This document shows, in pieces, positions 34,044 through 45,971 of a stretch of DNA of 64,000 nt (the stretch's first letter is position 1; the number at the start of each line of letters is the position of its first letter). The DNA comes from Coprinellus micaceus (Eukaryota; Basidiomycota; Agaricomycetes; Agaricales; Psathyrellaceae). The notes under the pieces are model-generated. The model was given only the letters and a program-made list of their open reading frames with translations. It made no database searches and was not told the origin of the DNA. Both the position numbers and the translations under genes were made by a program. Location of the stretch: the NCBI GenBank assembly GCA_951394405.1, contig OX596338.1:620001-684000 (forward strand). Direction: 5' to 3'.

Positions 34044-36795
34044 ATGTCCCCGAGAAAGTTACGCCCACGAAAAAGCCAGCCAAATTATGCAGCACTGGCT
34101 GGATATGAAGAAGAGGCCGGGCCCTCAAAACAGATCATCGAGTCCGAAAACAGCGAGAGCGATTTTGCACCGGAAGGAAAGGCCCAAGAGGAGGAGGAGG
34201 ATGAAGAAGAAGAAGTGAGCGATGAAGATGCGGATGGAGAGGACGTCGAGGATGAATTTGAAGAGGAGGTGGTACCAAAGCCGAAGAAACGAGCGACCAC
34301 TGCGAAAACTGTGTCCAAAGGGAAGGCCAAGGCGACACCGACGCCTAAAGCGATGCTGGCTCCTGGGGCAGGCCTGCCACGGACGTCGAGACGGCAAATG
34401 TACATGCTCCCGACCCCCAGTATACACCACCGACACCGGGCGACGCCTCTCTTTGCAAGACCTGGCCCCGTCGAGCGAGTCACGGCCCGACCAAGCTTGT
34501 TCGACGCGACTCAGACAGCCCTCACGAACGCGTTTACGCACAGTACACGCATTACAGACCGTGTCAATAAATCGTGGGGGTACAATGTTGGCCCGGGGCC
34601 CTTGTGGCAGCTGGCAGAGGACAGGAGATGGTTCAAGGAGGCGGCGGAGAATGCAGGCACCGAGGCGGAACGGAGGCCAAGAGTATACTCGGATGTTCGA
34701 GTGAAGTCTGGGTGGAAAATACTCAATAAAAGGTACTCCCCTCATATTGCCGACACCTCCTCAACGCTAAGCATCTCTTAGTGAAGGAACCCTACATCTC
34801 CCGACCGCCAACGAGACGACAGAAGACGGGTCCTTCAAGCCACCGCCTCCTGTGCCGTGTCGCTTTGGTCCAGTGAACGCGCAGACACGCCGGGAGATGC
34901 ACATGCTGGACACTTTCGCTATGTGTGAGTTTCCCCTTGCCGTTTGTATTCGCCGCTGATCCCTGTGCAGCAGAGTATCTTCCTGAAAGCAAGGCATACG
35001 TTTTCAACGCTGGCGCTCCCGTGTGGGCCCTTGACTGGTGTCCGATTCATGTCAACGACCGTTCGAGTAGGTGGTTTTCGAGCTCTTTTTATTCTCCTCG
35101 CTCACAGAGCAGAGAGGGAATACAAGCAGTACCTAGCAGTCGCACCTTTCCCCAACAGTTCCCATTCCCCGGAGATTGGGGTCAAGGTCCAACGCCCTTC
35201 CAATTCTTGCATTCAAATATGGTCGTTTTCAGCAAAGGAGGAGGATCGCGAAGCCGGCCAAACGAAGTGTGAGATGATACTCTGCCTCGATAACGGCCCA
35301 GCCGTTGGCCTCAAGTGGTGTCCTCTGCCCAGTCACGACGAGGTGTGCTCTCTTACCTCAACGGTGACTTCTGGCTAACCACCAGGACAGTTCGACTCGG
35401 AAAGGATCCCAAGAAAGCTTGGTCTACTTTCTGGAACTTTTGAAGATGGATCATTCTGCGTGTACGCGGTACCGGAGCCCCAGGACATGCTGAAAGGCTC
35501 CTCGGACGAACCGGTACTCGGTATGTATCCCTCCGCATCTTGGCCTAAGTCGCCGACTAACTGCTACACCAGTGAAATTGCCCGAACCTGTTCTAAGGAT
35601 TGAGATGGCCGAGACATCATGCTGGACGTTTGATTGGGCGAATAGCGAACGCGTTGCGATCGGGACGACCAACGGGGTCATCGCCATCTACGATGTTGCG
35701 AAGGCGTTACAGTCGTTCACCGATCCCGATGCCGCCACGGTCACGAACCTACGGCCCTCCCATTACATGACTGTTCATCAAGCAGCTATTCGCGCGCTAG
35801 CATGGATTCAAGCACCCTCTTATTCCGCATCTGGAGAGGCCGTTCTGAACGACGACCCCACGGTCATCGCCAGCGGAGGGTACGACGGGGTGGAATGTTT
35901 GTTGGACCTGCGAGACGGGCGGGGTGCCATCATGAACAGGACACGAGGTGGGACATATATTCAGCCTGGTGAAGATGCCTTGTTAACCATTAGTTTCCCT
36001 GTCTAGATGTCATTAATACGTTGACCTTCTCACCGTACGCTGCAGGTCCCATAACAATGGATCATGAAAACACCGTCAAGGCGTATGCAGCTTCGCCGAG
36101 TATGCTCGGCCGCGGGCACACTCTTTTGGAACCTCTTGGGCCGGTTTGGGTGAGTTCTGGTGGGTTCGAAGTTAGCTTGGTCTGACACTGGGCGACTGGC
36201 AGTGTATCGATGCCTCAGACCACCACCCCCAACTCGCCGTCGCCGCGGCAGACGGTACCTGCTCCACGACCAATATGCTCCGTTCGCCACGTCGTGGCGG
36301 TAGCGTCGTAAGTTTTTCAAACTCCCATTGTCCTCTCCGGCCTCTAAACCCACCTGATCTACAGCCATTTTTCGTGCACGTAATCTATCAAATGGACTAC
36401 AGCCGGAAAGAGAAGGAATACCGGATGCTTGATCGCTTTCTTCCTCAGGTAGGCCCTAGCCGATGCTCATTGGATGCACCTGACCATTGTAACAGGAAGT
36501 CCCAGATGGGCGTTCCGTGCCCAATCCCGCCAAAAAGGCCGGTCAGCAAAACAGCACGGGAGCTTGGTCTCGGGAAGTTGGAGTTCACCGCGTCGTCTGG
36601 AACAATGGAAACGGCTTGGGATCTTCGTCCCTGCTGGCATCGTGTACTGCTTCTGGACTGTGTCGGGTCGATGTGCTCTGGGGCCGCTGGCTTCGAGACA
36701 AGACACCGTACACTTCTGTGGAATGCATCAGGATGGACGACGACGCTATGGAAATAGATAGTGGGCTGTCTGATGCCTCGAGTGCAAGCTCATAA
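34044..36795 (+). CDS. WD40-repeat protein, TFIIIC subunit Tfc6/Sfc6-like
   Basis: The first exon codes for a basic start (MSPRKLRPRKSQPNYAALAGYEE), an acidic stretch of E/D runs (about residues 48-75) and a KPKKRATTAKTVSKGKAKATPTPKA basic segment. About eight later exons build a beta-propeller: FNAGAPVWALDWCPIHVNDR, SPEIGVKVQRPSNSCIQIWSF, GLKWCPLPSHDE, GLLSGTFEDGSFCVYAV, ETSCWTFDWANSERVAIGTTNGVIAIYDV, VHQAAIRALAWIQAP, VIASGGYDGVECLLDLRDG, MDHENTVKAYAASPSMLGRG, CIDASDHHPQLAVAAADGTCSTTNM. The last exon ends MDDDAMEIDSGLSDASSASS. Acidic/basic N-terminus plus this WD40 arrangement match fungal TFIIIC subunit 6, which helps TFIIIC bind the B box of tRNA genes. A generic WD40 protein is the alternative. 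Confidence 0.72.
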
Positions 36796-37968
36796 CGATG
36801 TGTTATGGGCGCAAATTTTCTATTCATTTCCCAAGCCCTTACCTCACCGTCGTTCACCGAATTGACCAGAGTATCTCCAGGAAGCCTCTTGCTCCTCCTT
36901 TCAGTCGATCCTCGAGTAAACGCATCAAAGAAACTGCTGTTTCTTGACAGGTGAATAGGTGAGTTCCCTCATTACCACCCCATTTGCGGTCCGAACATCG
37001 ATGATAGATCTAGATTGAAACTCTCAGTGTGAGACGACAGGGGGTGCGCACAATGGTGCGGCGGATGCATTTCTGCTAGGAACCCTTCATTGTTCGCCTG
37101 GAATGGATAAGAAGACGGCGCAAGTGCGGGATATACCGTGACACCGACGCCTCCCGCCTAATGTGACCGGCGCGCCCGTCACGTCACGCGCCGGTTTCGG
37201 TAATCGACCGGGATACCTGTCAGCGGCCCCCCGCTTGTGTGCTTCTGACTTGGGCCTGGCAGTCGGTTCTCGTCACCCAGGGAATGACCCCGATGAGAGA
37301 AAGGTACAACAATCTATGAATGTGACGGAAGTTAATGTTCAAGAAGGCGCCTCTTGAAGGTCAGCCGGAGTTCAAGTTGGTAACGGTGCGACCGCCGGCG
37401 GCGGCGCATTCACGCTTCGTGATGGAGATTGCTGTGGATTACTGGTGAGCATTCTCGATGCATATCCCGCGGGTCGAAGCTTAGGATCTTCCCGTTAGGG
37501 TTCTCTAGATCAGGCGCGCAGCTAGCATTCCTGTGCTCGCGGAGTGCCTTCGAGTGACTAGGGTTATGTAGGGGACGCTTCCACAACTAAGCTACCGACT
37601 TCCCGGCGATTCACAGGATCCCGCCATCCAAGCTCTGAGCGAGGTGGACTCATATTGGGACTTCTTAATCAGGATTTGGGGTCCCTCATACGGGGCAATT
37701 TCACAGGGGATCTCGATCCCGCTGATGTGTCGCCTCTCCATGTCCCGTTATATCCTAACAGCCAGCGTGTGCCATACACCCTTCCGGGCGCATTGTCACC
37801 CAGATATATAAGTTCACCGCGCACAGGTTCTTACCCTACTTGGCTGCCTCGCCCCCATCGACTCCTTCACTGGACAGCTCGACGCTCGTTACTCGGCCGC
37901 GGTTCCTCTTTTTGGTCCGACCTCTGGCTATACACTTTCCGTCCTCTCTTTTTAATCTTATTGTGTTA
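36796..37968. other. Intergenic, 1.17 kb
   Basis: No coding frame could be supported. Its right end is the promoter of the small acidic protein gene and includes the TATA box at 37805. Confidence 0.5.
37805..37811 (+). promoter_or_regulatory. TATA box of the small acidic protein gene
   Basis: TATATAA about 160 bp upstream of the ATG at 37969, followed by a pyrimidine-rich stretch (37905-37960) typical of fungal transcription starts. Confidence 0.55.
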
Positions 37969-38615
37969 ATGGCGTCCTCCTACATGGCTGAGCCCCGCTT
38001 CATTCGCAAACATATGCCTTCCTTCGCCCTCGCCCTCTCGACTCTTCTAGAAGAGAGTGAATCGTCATCATCCAGCCACTCTCTCAAAACCCCATCCTCG
38101 AGCAAGAGCAACCTCATGGTACGTCTGCGCGTTTCATCTCTCCAGCTCAGATATTGATTTTCCTCCCAATAGCGCACTATGGACACCCGCTCTGAACGTT
38201 ACTTTGAATATCCTGTTCACCTGGTAGGTCTCTATCGTTCTCATATCGTAGTATAGCTGCTCACACAGTTTGCAGCCGGATGACGACGATGCGTCTGACG
38301 GGCGCCAGGACTACGATAGCGAGACCGAGGTGGATTACTACGACGATCTGGAGGACGTAACGGTATACGACGAGGCACCGAAGATGCGCTTCATGTTTTT
38401 CCGGGTGAGTAGCGAGTTTCTACCGTTCCACTACACAATGACTTAACATCACCCCTCACTAGCGTATGGTTTGGAGAATGCTGCGTCGGTGTCCTGAATG
38501 CGGGGAGAAGCTCGGGCCACTAGAAATGGAGGAAGGCCATCTAGAGACTACCAAGAAAAAATGGATTACGTCCGTATTCAACTCTTCGTCAGCCTTAGAT
38601 CTGCGAAGAAGCTGA
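37969..38615 (+). CDS. Small four-exon acidic protein with one CxxC pair
   Basis: Exons 37969-38118, 38173-38223, 38276-38404 and 38463-38615 are each a multiple of three, so all three introns are phase 0. They give 160 residues. The N-terminal third is Ser-rich with a hydrophobic helix (MPSFALALSTLLEES). Exon 2 contains RTMDTRSERYFEYPVHL. Exon 3 is strongly acidic (PDDDDASDGRQDYDSETEVDYYDD). Exon 4 has RMLRRCPECGEKLGP, half of a zinc-ribbon. GT...AG sites are all canonical. I know no homologue. The regular splice sites and TATA box make a real gene likely, though no single exon is long enough to stand out. Confidence 0.65.
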
Positions 38616-40307
38616 GAAACTGGCTCGCCGCCGGTACACACACTCGTTCAGCCCTTTCCGTCGAACTCTGTCACACTGCCTCGCCTTGCTTCTACAGCTT
38701 CCACTGCTTTTGCCTCCCCGTCAAGCTTATTTTTATAACTTTCTGGTCCTCTCTTGGTCTCCACCCTCTGCATATTCGACTTTCTCTCCCACCTCAATCC
38801 TCGTCCTTGACTTTTGCAATTTCCTTTTTAACGCCATACTCATCTCTGTCCCCCAAGCATATTTTTTTGTTTTCTTGTTATCACTCCATCCCACCTCGCA
38901 AGCCCCCCCTTTTTTATTATCGATAATCGTATAGTAGCCACTGCCATACTCTCTTGGAACCGTCGAAGGTGACGGAAGAATGTACCATAGAATTAGTCTC
39001 AGCACAGTCACAGCAAACGTATCATTAGCATGTACTGTAGAAACTCCCTCAATAAAGATATTAACGACCTGCGAGAAACAGTAAACTTGACTCCTCTGCA
39101 TTGGCTCTCACGAGGGTGCGTGGCATCTACCCTGGAATCGATGCCCAATGAGACTTTTCGGGTAAGGGAGGAATGACTCGACCTGGGTTCGCATCGGGGG
39201 AAGCGCCCATTACGAGAACACGTGGTGATGGAGGCGACGCGCCGCGTCAATTAACGACGCGCCACGCGTTTCATGAGCATACATGACGCATCCCGATGTT
39301 ATGCTCGCCCGGTGTAGCGCCTCGCGCACCGTGCATAGCTCGTCAGAAGCATGCCCCCTCAGCTCAAATTTGAGCTTGAACGGAAGAAGCGCTGCTGCGC
39401 ACAAAGCGGGTAAGGTGTGGATGGAACTTTCCGATCGGAAATTAGCGCTCGATGTCACGCGTCATGCTGGAATTGATGCCTGGGGCCCACCTCATGGATG
39501 GTTCTTACCTGAAATGCGCGCTGAGAAGCTTCATGATAGTCTCCATGCTTCTGAGTGACTCGATGGACCGGGCATAACGCGGTGTACTTTCCCGCCCTGG
39601 CGTGCCGCATGGCCAACTTATAATTATGAAGGTGTGATACTAGGAGATAGTAGACTGCCGCGAGGCTCGTGCGGGATTGCCCCTTAGCGCCGCTTCAGGA
39701 TGCAGGCTCGTGGTGGTTACCCGCTCGAGTCCGTCATCTACCCTTTCTTCATTCGACTGTCACTCACTGAAACGCGTGCAGAAAGCCTCGAGGATGACCA
39801 TCAGGAACTTGAACACGGTGGTCATATGCTGAGTCACTCATGAAGGAGGTTCTTCGACAGCCCCTGCTGTGCGAGAGAGAACGATGGCCTAACGGTGCTC
39901 TTGAGGGGCTTTGGCTTCTAGATACTAAACGCTCCCCCACTAGTGTCAAGCAGGCGATTGTGATCATCTATTCAACCGCACCACGCGATTGCGAGGGCAT
40001 TGACGAGTGGTCAGATATTTGACGGTCTAGCAGAACTTCCAGCGAGCATTCCTCTCCATATTATTGTCTAATCTACTGACCAGTGTTAGACTGCGCTGAC
40101 TACCATTAGGGTGCAGAGACACAAAGCCCCTGTCTTGTGGGAATTTGGCGGGACGAAGTGATGGGAGGCGCTGCTCCGCCACCCGCGATTTGAACCAACA
40201 CCACCACGAGCGCGCCGCACTCTCCATCTCTCTACCCAGATACCCTCTTTTGTCATGGATCTCCTACCGGACCTCTTACGGGGAAAACAGAACACACTCC
40301 GGCGGAA
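38616..40307. other. Intergenic, 1.7 kb
   Basis: Left part (38690-38900) is very T/C-rich, likely the 3' UTR of the preceding gene. The rest has a few 60-90 residue frames without domains or splice continuity. No RNA gene found. Confidence 0.45.
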
Positions 40308-41360
40308 ATGGCACGTCTTCGTCAGGCCATCAAGGCAAACGCCAAGTCAATCGACCTATTCCGTGGCGAGCTTCAGAGATATGAAGCCCAACAGGACGCC
40401 CTCTTGGTCCTTCTCCATCGACTACCTTCCAAACTCGAATACATTCCTCCAGAGGCACTTGGGGAGATGTTCAGCTGGACGCTTGCAACAGTGCATTGGG
40501 GGGACACCATTCCAACCGAATTGATCAATATTTGCCTTGTATGCAAAACCTGCCGTCGGGTTGTCCTCGCGATACCTCGCCTTTGGAACCACCTGGAGGT
40601 TCAACACTTTCACCCTAGGTTCCGCCCAAAACCTCCGGTAAATTACTCGAAAATCGGAGACGGGCTCATTCGTGCACAGCAAACCTCGAAAATTCATGCA
40701 ATTATCGGGAGTGGCCACCACCTCAAAGCCGATTGTCCTTTGGGTAATCTGGAGTTGAAAGAGTTGCTGACGAGTGGCCCAAACCTTCAGAGTCTCACGC
40801 TTCAGTGCGGCCTGGCGGAATGTTTTCACCGGTTGGTGGATTTGATGAAAGCTGCCCCGACCCCGAAGAACCCCAGACCTTGGGATGGTTTGAAAGCCTT
40901 GGGGTTGCACATGCTCAGCTGGGCAGACGAGTTAGATGGTGCGAACGCTGTTATCGCGGACGTTATCCCCCTCCATATCCCGCAAGTTTCTTCCTTTTCC
41001 CTGCGACTCCTGAGTTACTACGCGTTTCAGCTCGCACCGCCCCCCCTCAGCTTCCGACCCCCATCGTTCGCGTCCAATTTAAAAACCCTTCGCCTCATCT
41101 GCGTCTGGCCAATGTCAGCTATTGCAGGGGCAATCGAGTCCTGTTCCGATCCCCAAATCTTGTCGCTGGAGCCGTGCACAGGTGACGACCCAGACGAGAC
41201 CATCAGCACTCATATACGGTTGCCAAAGGTCCATACCCTACGAGTGGAGGAGCAGTGCGATGGTTACTCTGAAGAATCCGAGGGCGGATACCACGTTAAG
41301 AGTCTCCGCTACTTCACAGTGCCCTTCTTGGTCAAGTTGGAGCTGTCCTTCATGGGATGA
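40308..41360 (+). CDS. F-box-like/LRR protein (Agaricomycete expanded family)
   Basis: An intronless frame of 350 residues. It starts with a helix (MARLRQAIKANAKSIDLFRGELQRYEAQQDAL). An F-box-like region at about 45-95 follows (LPSKLEYIPPEALGEMFSWTL ... NICLVCKTCRRVVLAIPRLWNHLEV), the usual layout of these proteins. Leucine-rich motifs come next (LELKELLTSGPNLQSLTLQCG, GLKALGLHMLSW, SNLKTLRLICVW, KVHTLRVEEQ, KLELSFMG). In ubiquitin ligases such proteins link a substrate to Skp1/Cul1; no substrate can be guessed. It stops at 41360, but another frame continues with similar sense (DEDGRQGLDYYWFHPRRPDLYHIGVDILNLV) to 41487. A recent frameshift could therefore have cut off the C-terminus. Similar in type to the remnant at 3756-4632. 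Confidence 0.65.
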   Translation: MARLRQAIKANAKSIDLFRGELQRYEAQQDALLVLLHRLPSKLEYIPPEALGEMFSWTLATVHWGDTIPTELINICLVCKTCRRVVLAIPRLWNHLEVQHFHPRFRPKPPVNYSKIGDGLIRAQQTSKIHAIIGSGHHLKADCPLGNLELKELLTSGPNLQSLTLQCGLAECFHRLVDLMKAAPTPKNPRPWDGLKALGLHMLSWADELDGANAVIADVIPLHIPQVSSFSLRLLSYYAFQLAPPPLSFRPPSFASNLKTLRLICVWPMSAIAGAIESCSDPQILSLEPCTGDDPDETISTHIRLPKVHTLRVEEQCDGYSEESEGGYHVKSLRYFTVPFLVKLELSFMG

Positions 41361-41887
41361 AGATGGGAGGCAGGGGTTGGACTACTACTGGTTCCATCCC
41401 CGTCGTCCTGATCTTTACCATATTGGCGTTGATATCTTAAACCTCGTCCGACCCGTTCAAGTTGTGCGAGGGACGTTCTGCCCCTAGTTAGTATGCGCGC
41501 GTCGACCTTATTTCGCTATGATACAATCATTGGATAGCATACTCTCGAGCCGTTACAATCATACCCATGAAGTGCCTCGTGAGCGACTTTTTGGGCGCTT
41601 AACGATGTAGAGTCGCCAGAACTTCGCATCTATTTCCTGGTCGGCAAGCTTCGATCTGGTCATGTTCTCGCAATCAGTACCCACGGGTACACAGACAACT
41701 CGGAACTTGGTTGTCTCTGCGTGCGGGCTTTCCGGGCATGAAATATTACCATACCATCAACACGAGATGCATGTCACTGTGAAGAGCTCATTAAGGTTGG
41801 CTCCTCCCGTCTTCGATCCGTCTCCTCAGGCTAGGAGGGGCGCACCTCTTCCACTTCGACCACCACCATCTATACTGGGTGCCCAGG
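41361..41887. other. Tail of F-box gene and upstream region of DUF7918 gene
   Basis: Contains the out-of-frame continuation of the F-box gene to 41487 and then the promoter of the DUF7918 gene. A second frame from 41662 is open but shows no domain. Confidence 0.4.
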
Positions 41888-43045
41888 ATGAGCACAATCC
41901 AGATAGGGGAATACTCTGCCTGGGTCTGCGTCGAAGGCACGGCTATCCAGGCATATGGAGTCGAGAAAGACAGCAAATCTGCGTCTTGCTGGGTCCCCTC
42001 CCAAGCTGGAAAAGTAACCCACTGCATGATGTCTCCTCCTCTTGTGGTTCTGTGACTAACTACACAGTATTTCTTAGAAATTCTCTGTCAACTGGTATAA
42101 CCTTACACGAAGGGTCCCTCTCCAAGCCCTCGTGCTCATCGACGGGCAAATCTGTGACACCCACATCATGTTAGACGCCCATCGCTTTCCTCAAAAACCG
42201 AACGGCGTAGGGATCTCGTATGCTCGCACATCGGACTGGACAAGGAGGGATTTTCAGTTCTCGTCGATTCTCGTTACCGGTACGTTCCTTCGCCCGTGGT
42301 CCCCTGTCCGCGTTGCTTAACCCATCCTGCTGCGACCACCGCAGACCAAGATGACTACCTTCACACTGTCGACACATCCTTCAAGATTGGGACGATAGTG
42401 TTGCAGCTATGGCGCATCGAGGTTGAGAACGTCGCTCCTGAGACATTGAAACACCAGTATGGAGCCCCGACACTGGACCAGCAGATCGTCCATGAGAGGT
42501 CGAAGAAGGCTGGATCCCATCACGTTGTGTACGGCGAAGAGTACATCTCAGAGGCACCCACTGTAGATATGGTTCGAGGCCGTACCCTCGATCGAGAACC
42601 AGAGGCGGTGTTTACTTTCAAATACCGGCCTTACGGTAAGCGTCCACACATCACATAGATTCTAGATCGATGCCTTCCAAGTCAATACCGAGAATAGTCG
42701 CTGATCCACTGGCTTTCGATCCAGATGTGCTCCTCGCAAACGGGATTATTCCACGCCCTGCTCTTGGTCCTCAATCTTCAACTTCCAACTTGAACCAAGT
42801 GGACGTTGATGAAAAGACAGCCGCACAGATACGAAGGCTCGAGGTGCGTTGAACTTCATCTCATTTGCCAATTCTCTCATCATCATCGATATCAGACCCG
42901 ACTTAACGCCCTGAAGACGAAGGCGAAGGTTGTACCAAGCGCGGGTATTAGCAAGCCGCTGTCTCCCTCTCGGAAGGGAAAGCACCGCTCCCGGTCCATC
43001 CGCATACCCCCAGACGCGGATATAATCGATTTGACGACACTCTGA
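41888..43045 (+). CDS. DUF7918 domain protein
   Basis: Five exons (41888-42013, 42078-42279, 42345-42635, 42659-42843, 42896-43045) fit in phase and give 317 residues. The start MSTIQIGEYSAWVCVEGTAIQAYGVEKDSKSASCWVPSQAGKKFSVNW matches the DUF7918 pattern (...W...DG..L..Y.......SCWI.S..GK.F.V.W). A second block follows: VLIDGQICDTHIM, SILVTDQDDYLH, GTIVLQLWRIEV and HERSKKAGSHHVVYGEE. The C-terminus is basic and disordered, with a short helix (KTAAQIRRLETRLNALK) and a final PDADIIDLTTL that looks like a SUMO-interaction motif. This family is common and multicopy in mushroom genomes. Its biochemical role is unknown. Confidence 0.8.
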
Positions 43046-43711
43046 AGGGCAGTAGATTTACTTTCCCCATCTTTTCCTCATAATCGGTTGACATGTATCT
43101 CTTCTTCTCATGTTTGTCTTCGCTTTGGACCGCCTACGCACTGCATTGAACTCGAGAATAATCTATACACCTGTATTTGTACTGGGAATCGACCCTTATC
43201 TATCATCCTGCCATCGCGCTTGAATTTCGCCATTGCTGTGAATTATCGGAGCCCAGATTGCACCCGCGGACCAAATAGGCGCCCAAGGCTCTGCGACTGG
43301 TGATAGCTCACAGAGCCAAGGTTGAGCAGCTGCACCGTTTGTGCCGCCACCCAGGTGTAGGTTTCAGTGTCAGTGTTGACATATCCCCCTCACATCTCTT
43401 CCAATGAGTGAACCGTCTTGCTGTTTGCCGAGGCTCCCTCCGCTCCATCACTGTTACACACCTCGCACGCTGGGGGGTCAATCGGGCCTCCTCAGCCCTC
43501 TCTCCTCCTGGATGGTCTACCGTCCAGTAGACCATTGCATGCACCTCTCTCACTCCCCTCTACTGCAACTGCCTGGCGGCTTCGCCCCAAGGTTTAGTGG
43601 TGACCCTTGTGGCTTGATATTGAGTATAAAATGCAAGTTACACCACATACTGTCTCTCTAAACCTCTAACAGTCCTCCCACCTCCAAGTCCTCCCGGCTC
43701 TACATAACCCT
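43046..43711. other. 3' region between convergent genes
   Basis: About 660 bp between convergent stops. Only short frames without features. Confidence 0.45.
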
Positions 43712-45390
43712 TCATTCTTGGAACTTCCACCCTCCTCTCCTCTGCACCGCCTCAAACACTAACTCATCCAACTTCTTCCCCTCCCTATCCTCCAGACTAC
43801 ACTCGACCTTATCCCCTGGTACAAGCGGGCCCACACCCGGCGGGGTACCTGTTAGCAAGAGATCCCCTTCTTCGAGAGTCATGATCGACGAAACGTGTTC
43901 GATAAGTTGGGGAATCTTGAACATCATATCCCCAGTATTCCCTTCCTGCTTCGTTATCCCGTTGATCTTGAGGGTGAGCTGTAGGTCATGTACGTCTTCG
44001 ACGTCGGAGGATGGGATGAAGGAGCCGATAGGTGTGAATGTGTCGAAACCTTTGGCTGCGGACCAGGGGAGACCGGCTTTCTTGACGCGGTCTTGGAGGT
44101 TGCGGGCCGTCATGTCGACTGCGAGGGCTGCGTGGTGGGGACAGAGTCAGTATCAGAAGGGGCTTTGCCAAGTAGATGTGGAGAAAGGGAAGAGCATAGC
44201 CAAGTAGTATAAAAATGCAAGGGGAAAGCCAAGGGGGAAAGGGCTAAGCCAAGGGTGTCGACACTGAAGAATTAAGGAACGCGGCAAGAGTGAAGCGAAT
44301 AGATGCGAACGGCACCAGGGACCAGTAACCTGAAGGATAAGCTCCAAGTGGACTTCGGGAGCTTGTCTGGCATGGGCACACATGATGCTTGAGTTGTGGC
44401 GGAAGGGCCAAGCAGGGGCCGCGTTCTGGCCTTGCTTGACCAAGGAAACAGAACATATCTGGGCGCTAAGAGCATCTCGGTGGACGTGGTATCAAGCCCA
44501 GGTCCAAAGTAAGGCGACAATCGGGCTTGGTGCATGAAAATCACAGAAGAACGAAAGGACCCAAGCATGCTCAGGAGTCCCGTTTTTGAACATAGATACG
44601 CCACTGTGATATTGAAACCAGCGTCGTACCGCGATCAAGCCACGGCCAAGGAATACGAACAAGATAAGTTGGAAAATAAGGAAGGGGGAACATAAGAAGA
44701 GTGATGGTATAGAATTCAAGGGGAAAATCAGAGAGGAATGGAGCGAGAAGGAAGGAACGAGAGAGCAGAAATTGAAAGCACGCACTATACCCAGAAATGT
44801 ACTTCCCCGCGTCCGACGCGGAGATGTCGCGCCCCGTCTTTCCGATGACAACGCCGAGCTCGACTGGATGTTCGTGTCATAGGTGAGTCCAGTTGGGTAT
44901 TCGAGAGGAGGGTGGTTGATTTGTCGAAGGTTGGGTAGGGAAGCGGAATGCCGAGGGGGGTGCATTTGGCACAGAACGGCAGAGGAAAGGTGAAGGAAGG
45001 AGGGACGGAGGAGGTGGGAATGCATAGATTGGATCGGTCGACAAGGCAGGGTCATCGTTCGAATAGGCAGAAGCATTCATAGATAGTGGGAACACGAGAA
45101 GGAGGTTAGCACCGTACCCATTGCCAGCTGCAAACGCACGACGAACCTTCATGATGGGCAACCACCCCCCTCGGGATCTCTACTTCACCTCCACTCTTCA
45201 CGTACGACGACGTAGGTTTGAGGAAGAAGAAAGGCTCCTTGGGGATGGCGTTACCCAGTTCCTTCGCGTGGGCGGCGTAGTTCCGGCCTATAGCGACGAT
45301 CTACATACGCAGAAGTGCATTAGCAAGTAGTCTAGCGTTCAATAGAGATAATGAAGTCACCTTCTTACCGTTCCGTACGAACGAGGCCAT
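43712..45390 (-). CDS. Fumarylacetoacetase-family hydrolase (FAHD1/acylpyruvase-like)
   Basis: Exons 45390-45361, 45300-45147, 44863-44786 and 44127-43712 give 225 residues, the usual length of FAHD1. It starts MASFVRNGKKIVAIGRNYAAHAKELGN, the family N-terminus with the RNY..H motif. Then come FFFLKPTSSYV and HHEVELGVVIGKTGRDIS, whose Glu residues bind the divalent metal. Next is [37 protein letters not shown], with the AxDxTARxLQ and W...K..D signatures, and finally LLLTGTPPGVGPLVPGDKVE. Such enzymes cleave acylpyruvates or decarboxylate oxaloacetate, often in mitochondria. Intron 3 (44785-44128) is 658 bp and intron 2 is 280 bp, both very long for this genome; the long one contains several GCCAAG copies. 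Confidence 0.93.
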
Positions 45391-45971
45391 GGTCGTGGTG
45401 GGAGTGGAGGTTAGAGTCAAAGCAACTGCACGTTGAGTTGTCAGGCGATGATGGCGTGCTTCCTGAGATGATGTCACGGAACTGAGGGATCGTCGTGTTC
45501 CGCGTCTGCCCTTCGACTCGATCCACCACCACACCGAGCATGCCCCGGAGCTCTGCCCGATCCCTGTCTACAGAGGTCTCGCGCCTGGCCCAACGTTGGT
45601 ACTCTGGCTTGCGGAGGGAAAGCTGCTTGAGTCGGCACGCGCCGGGTAATTGCCCAACCTGCTCTCGGGCGTCGCCTATCCAAGCAAGGGCAGCATAGGA
45701 GTCTTCGTAGGATGTTCCGTGACAGTATATGTGCGTTTCCGAGCTCTCTCCTCCAAAATTTCATTGCACCATCCTGTCCCGACTGGCATAGCAAACGCAA
45801 AAGTATCCATTAGCGCCCGAGATCGAATAAGCGCCGAGTTTCGTTACAGAAGGGAATATTAAAAAGGGTATATGGAGTCATGCAATAAACGTATAGAACG
45901 GTAGGGAGCGGCGCTCGAAGAAGATCGAGTTCGAAGCAGGGGAGCGACCCATGGTGAGGAGTGGGACGCCT
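45391..45971. other. Promoter side of the FAHD1-like gene
   Basis: On the minus strand a frame without ATG runs through this region (about 45795-45390) with a protein-like composition (QRWARRETSVDRDRAELRGML). It could be an untranslated leader or a missed exon; no domain was recognised. Confidence 0.3.

Noticed and set aside
40140..40260. B-box-like GGTTCAAATCG on the minus strand
   Set aside because: The flanking bases do not form a T stem and there is no A box, so no tRNA gene.
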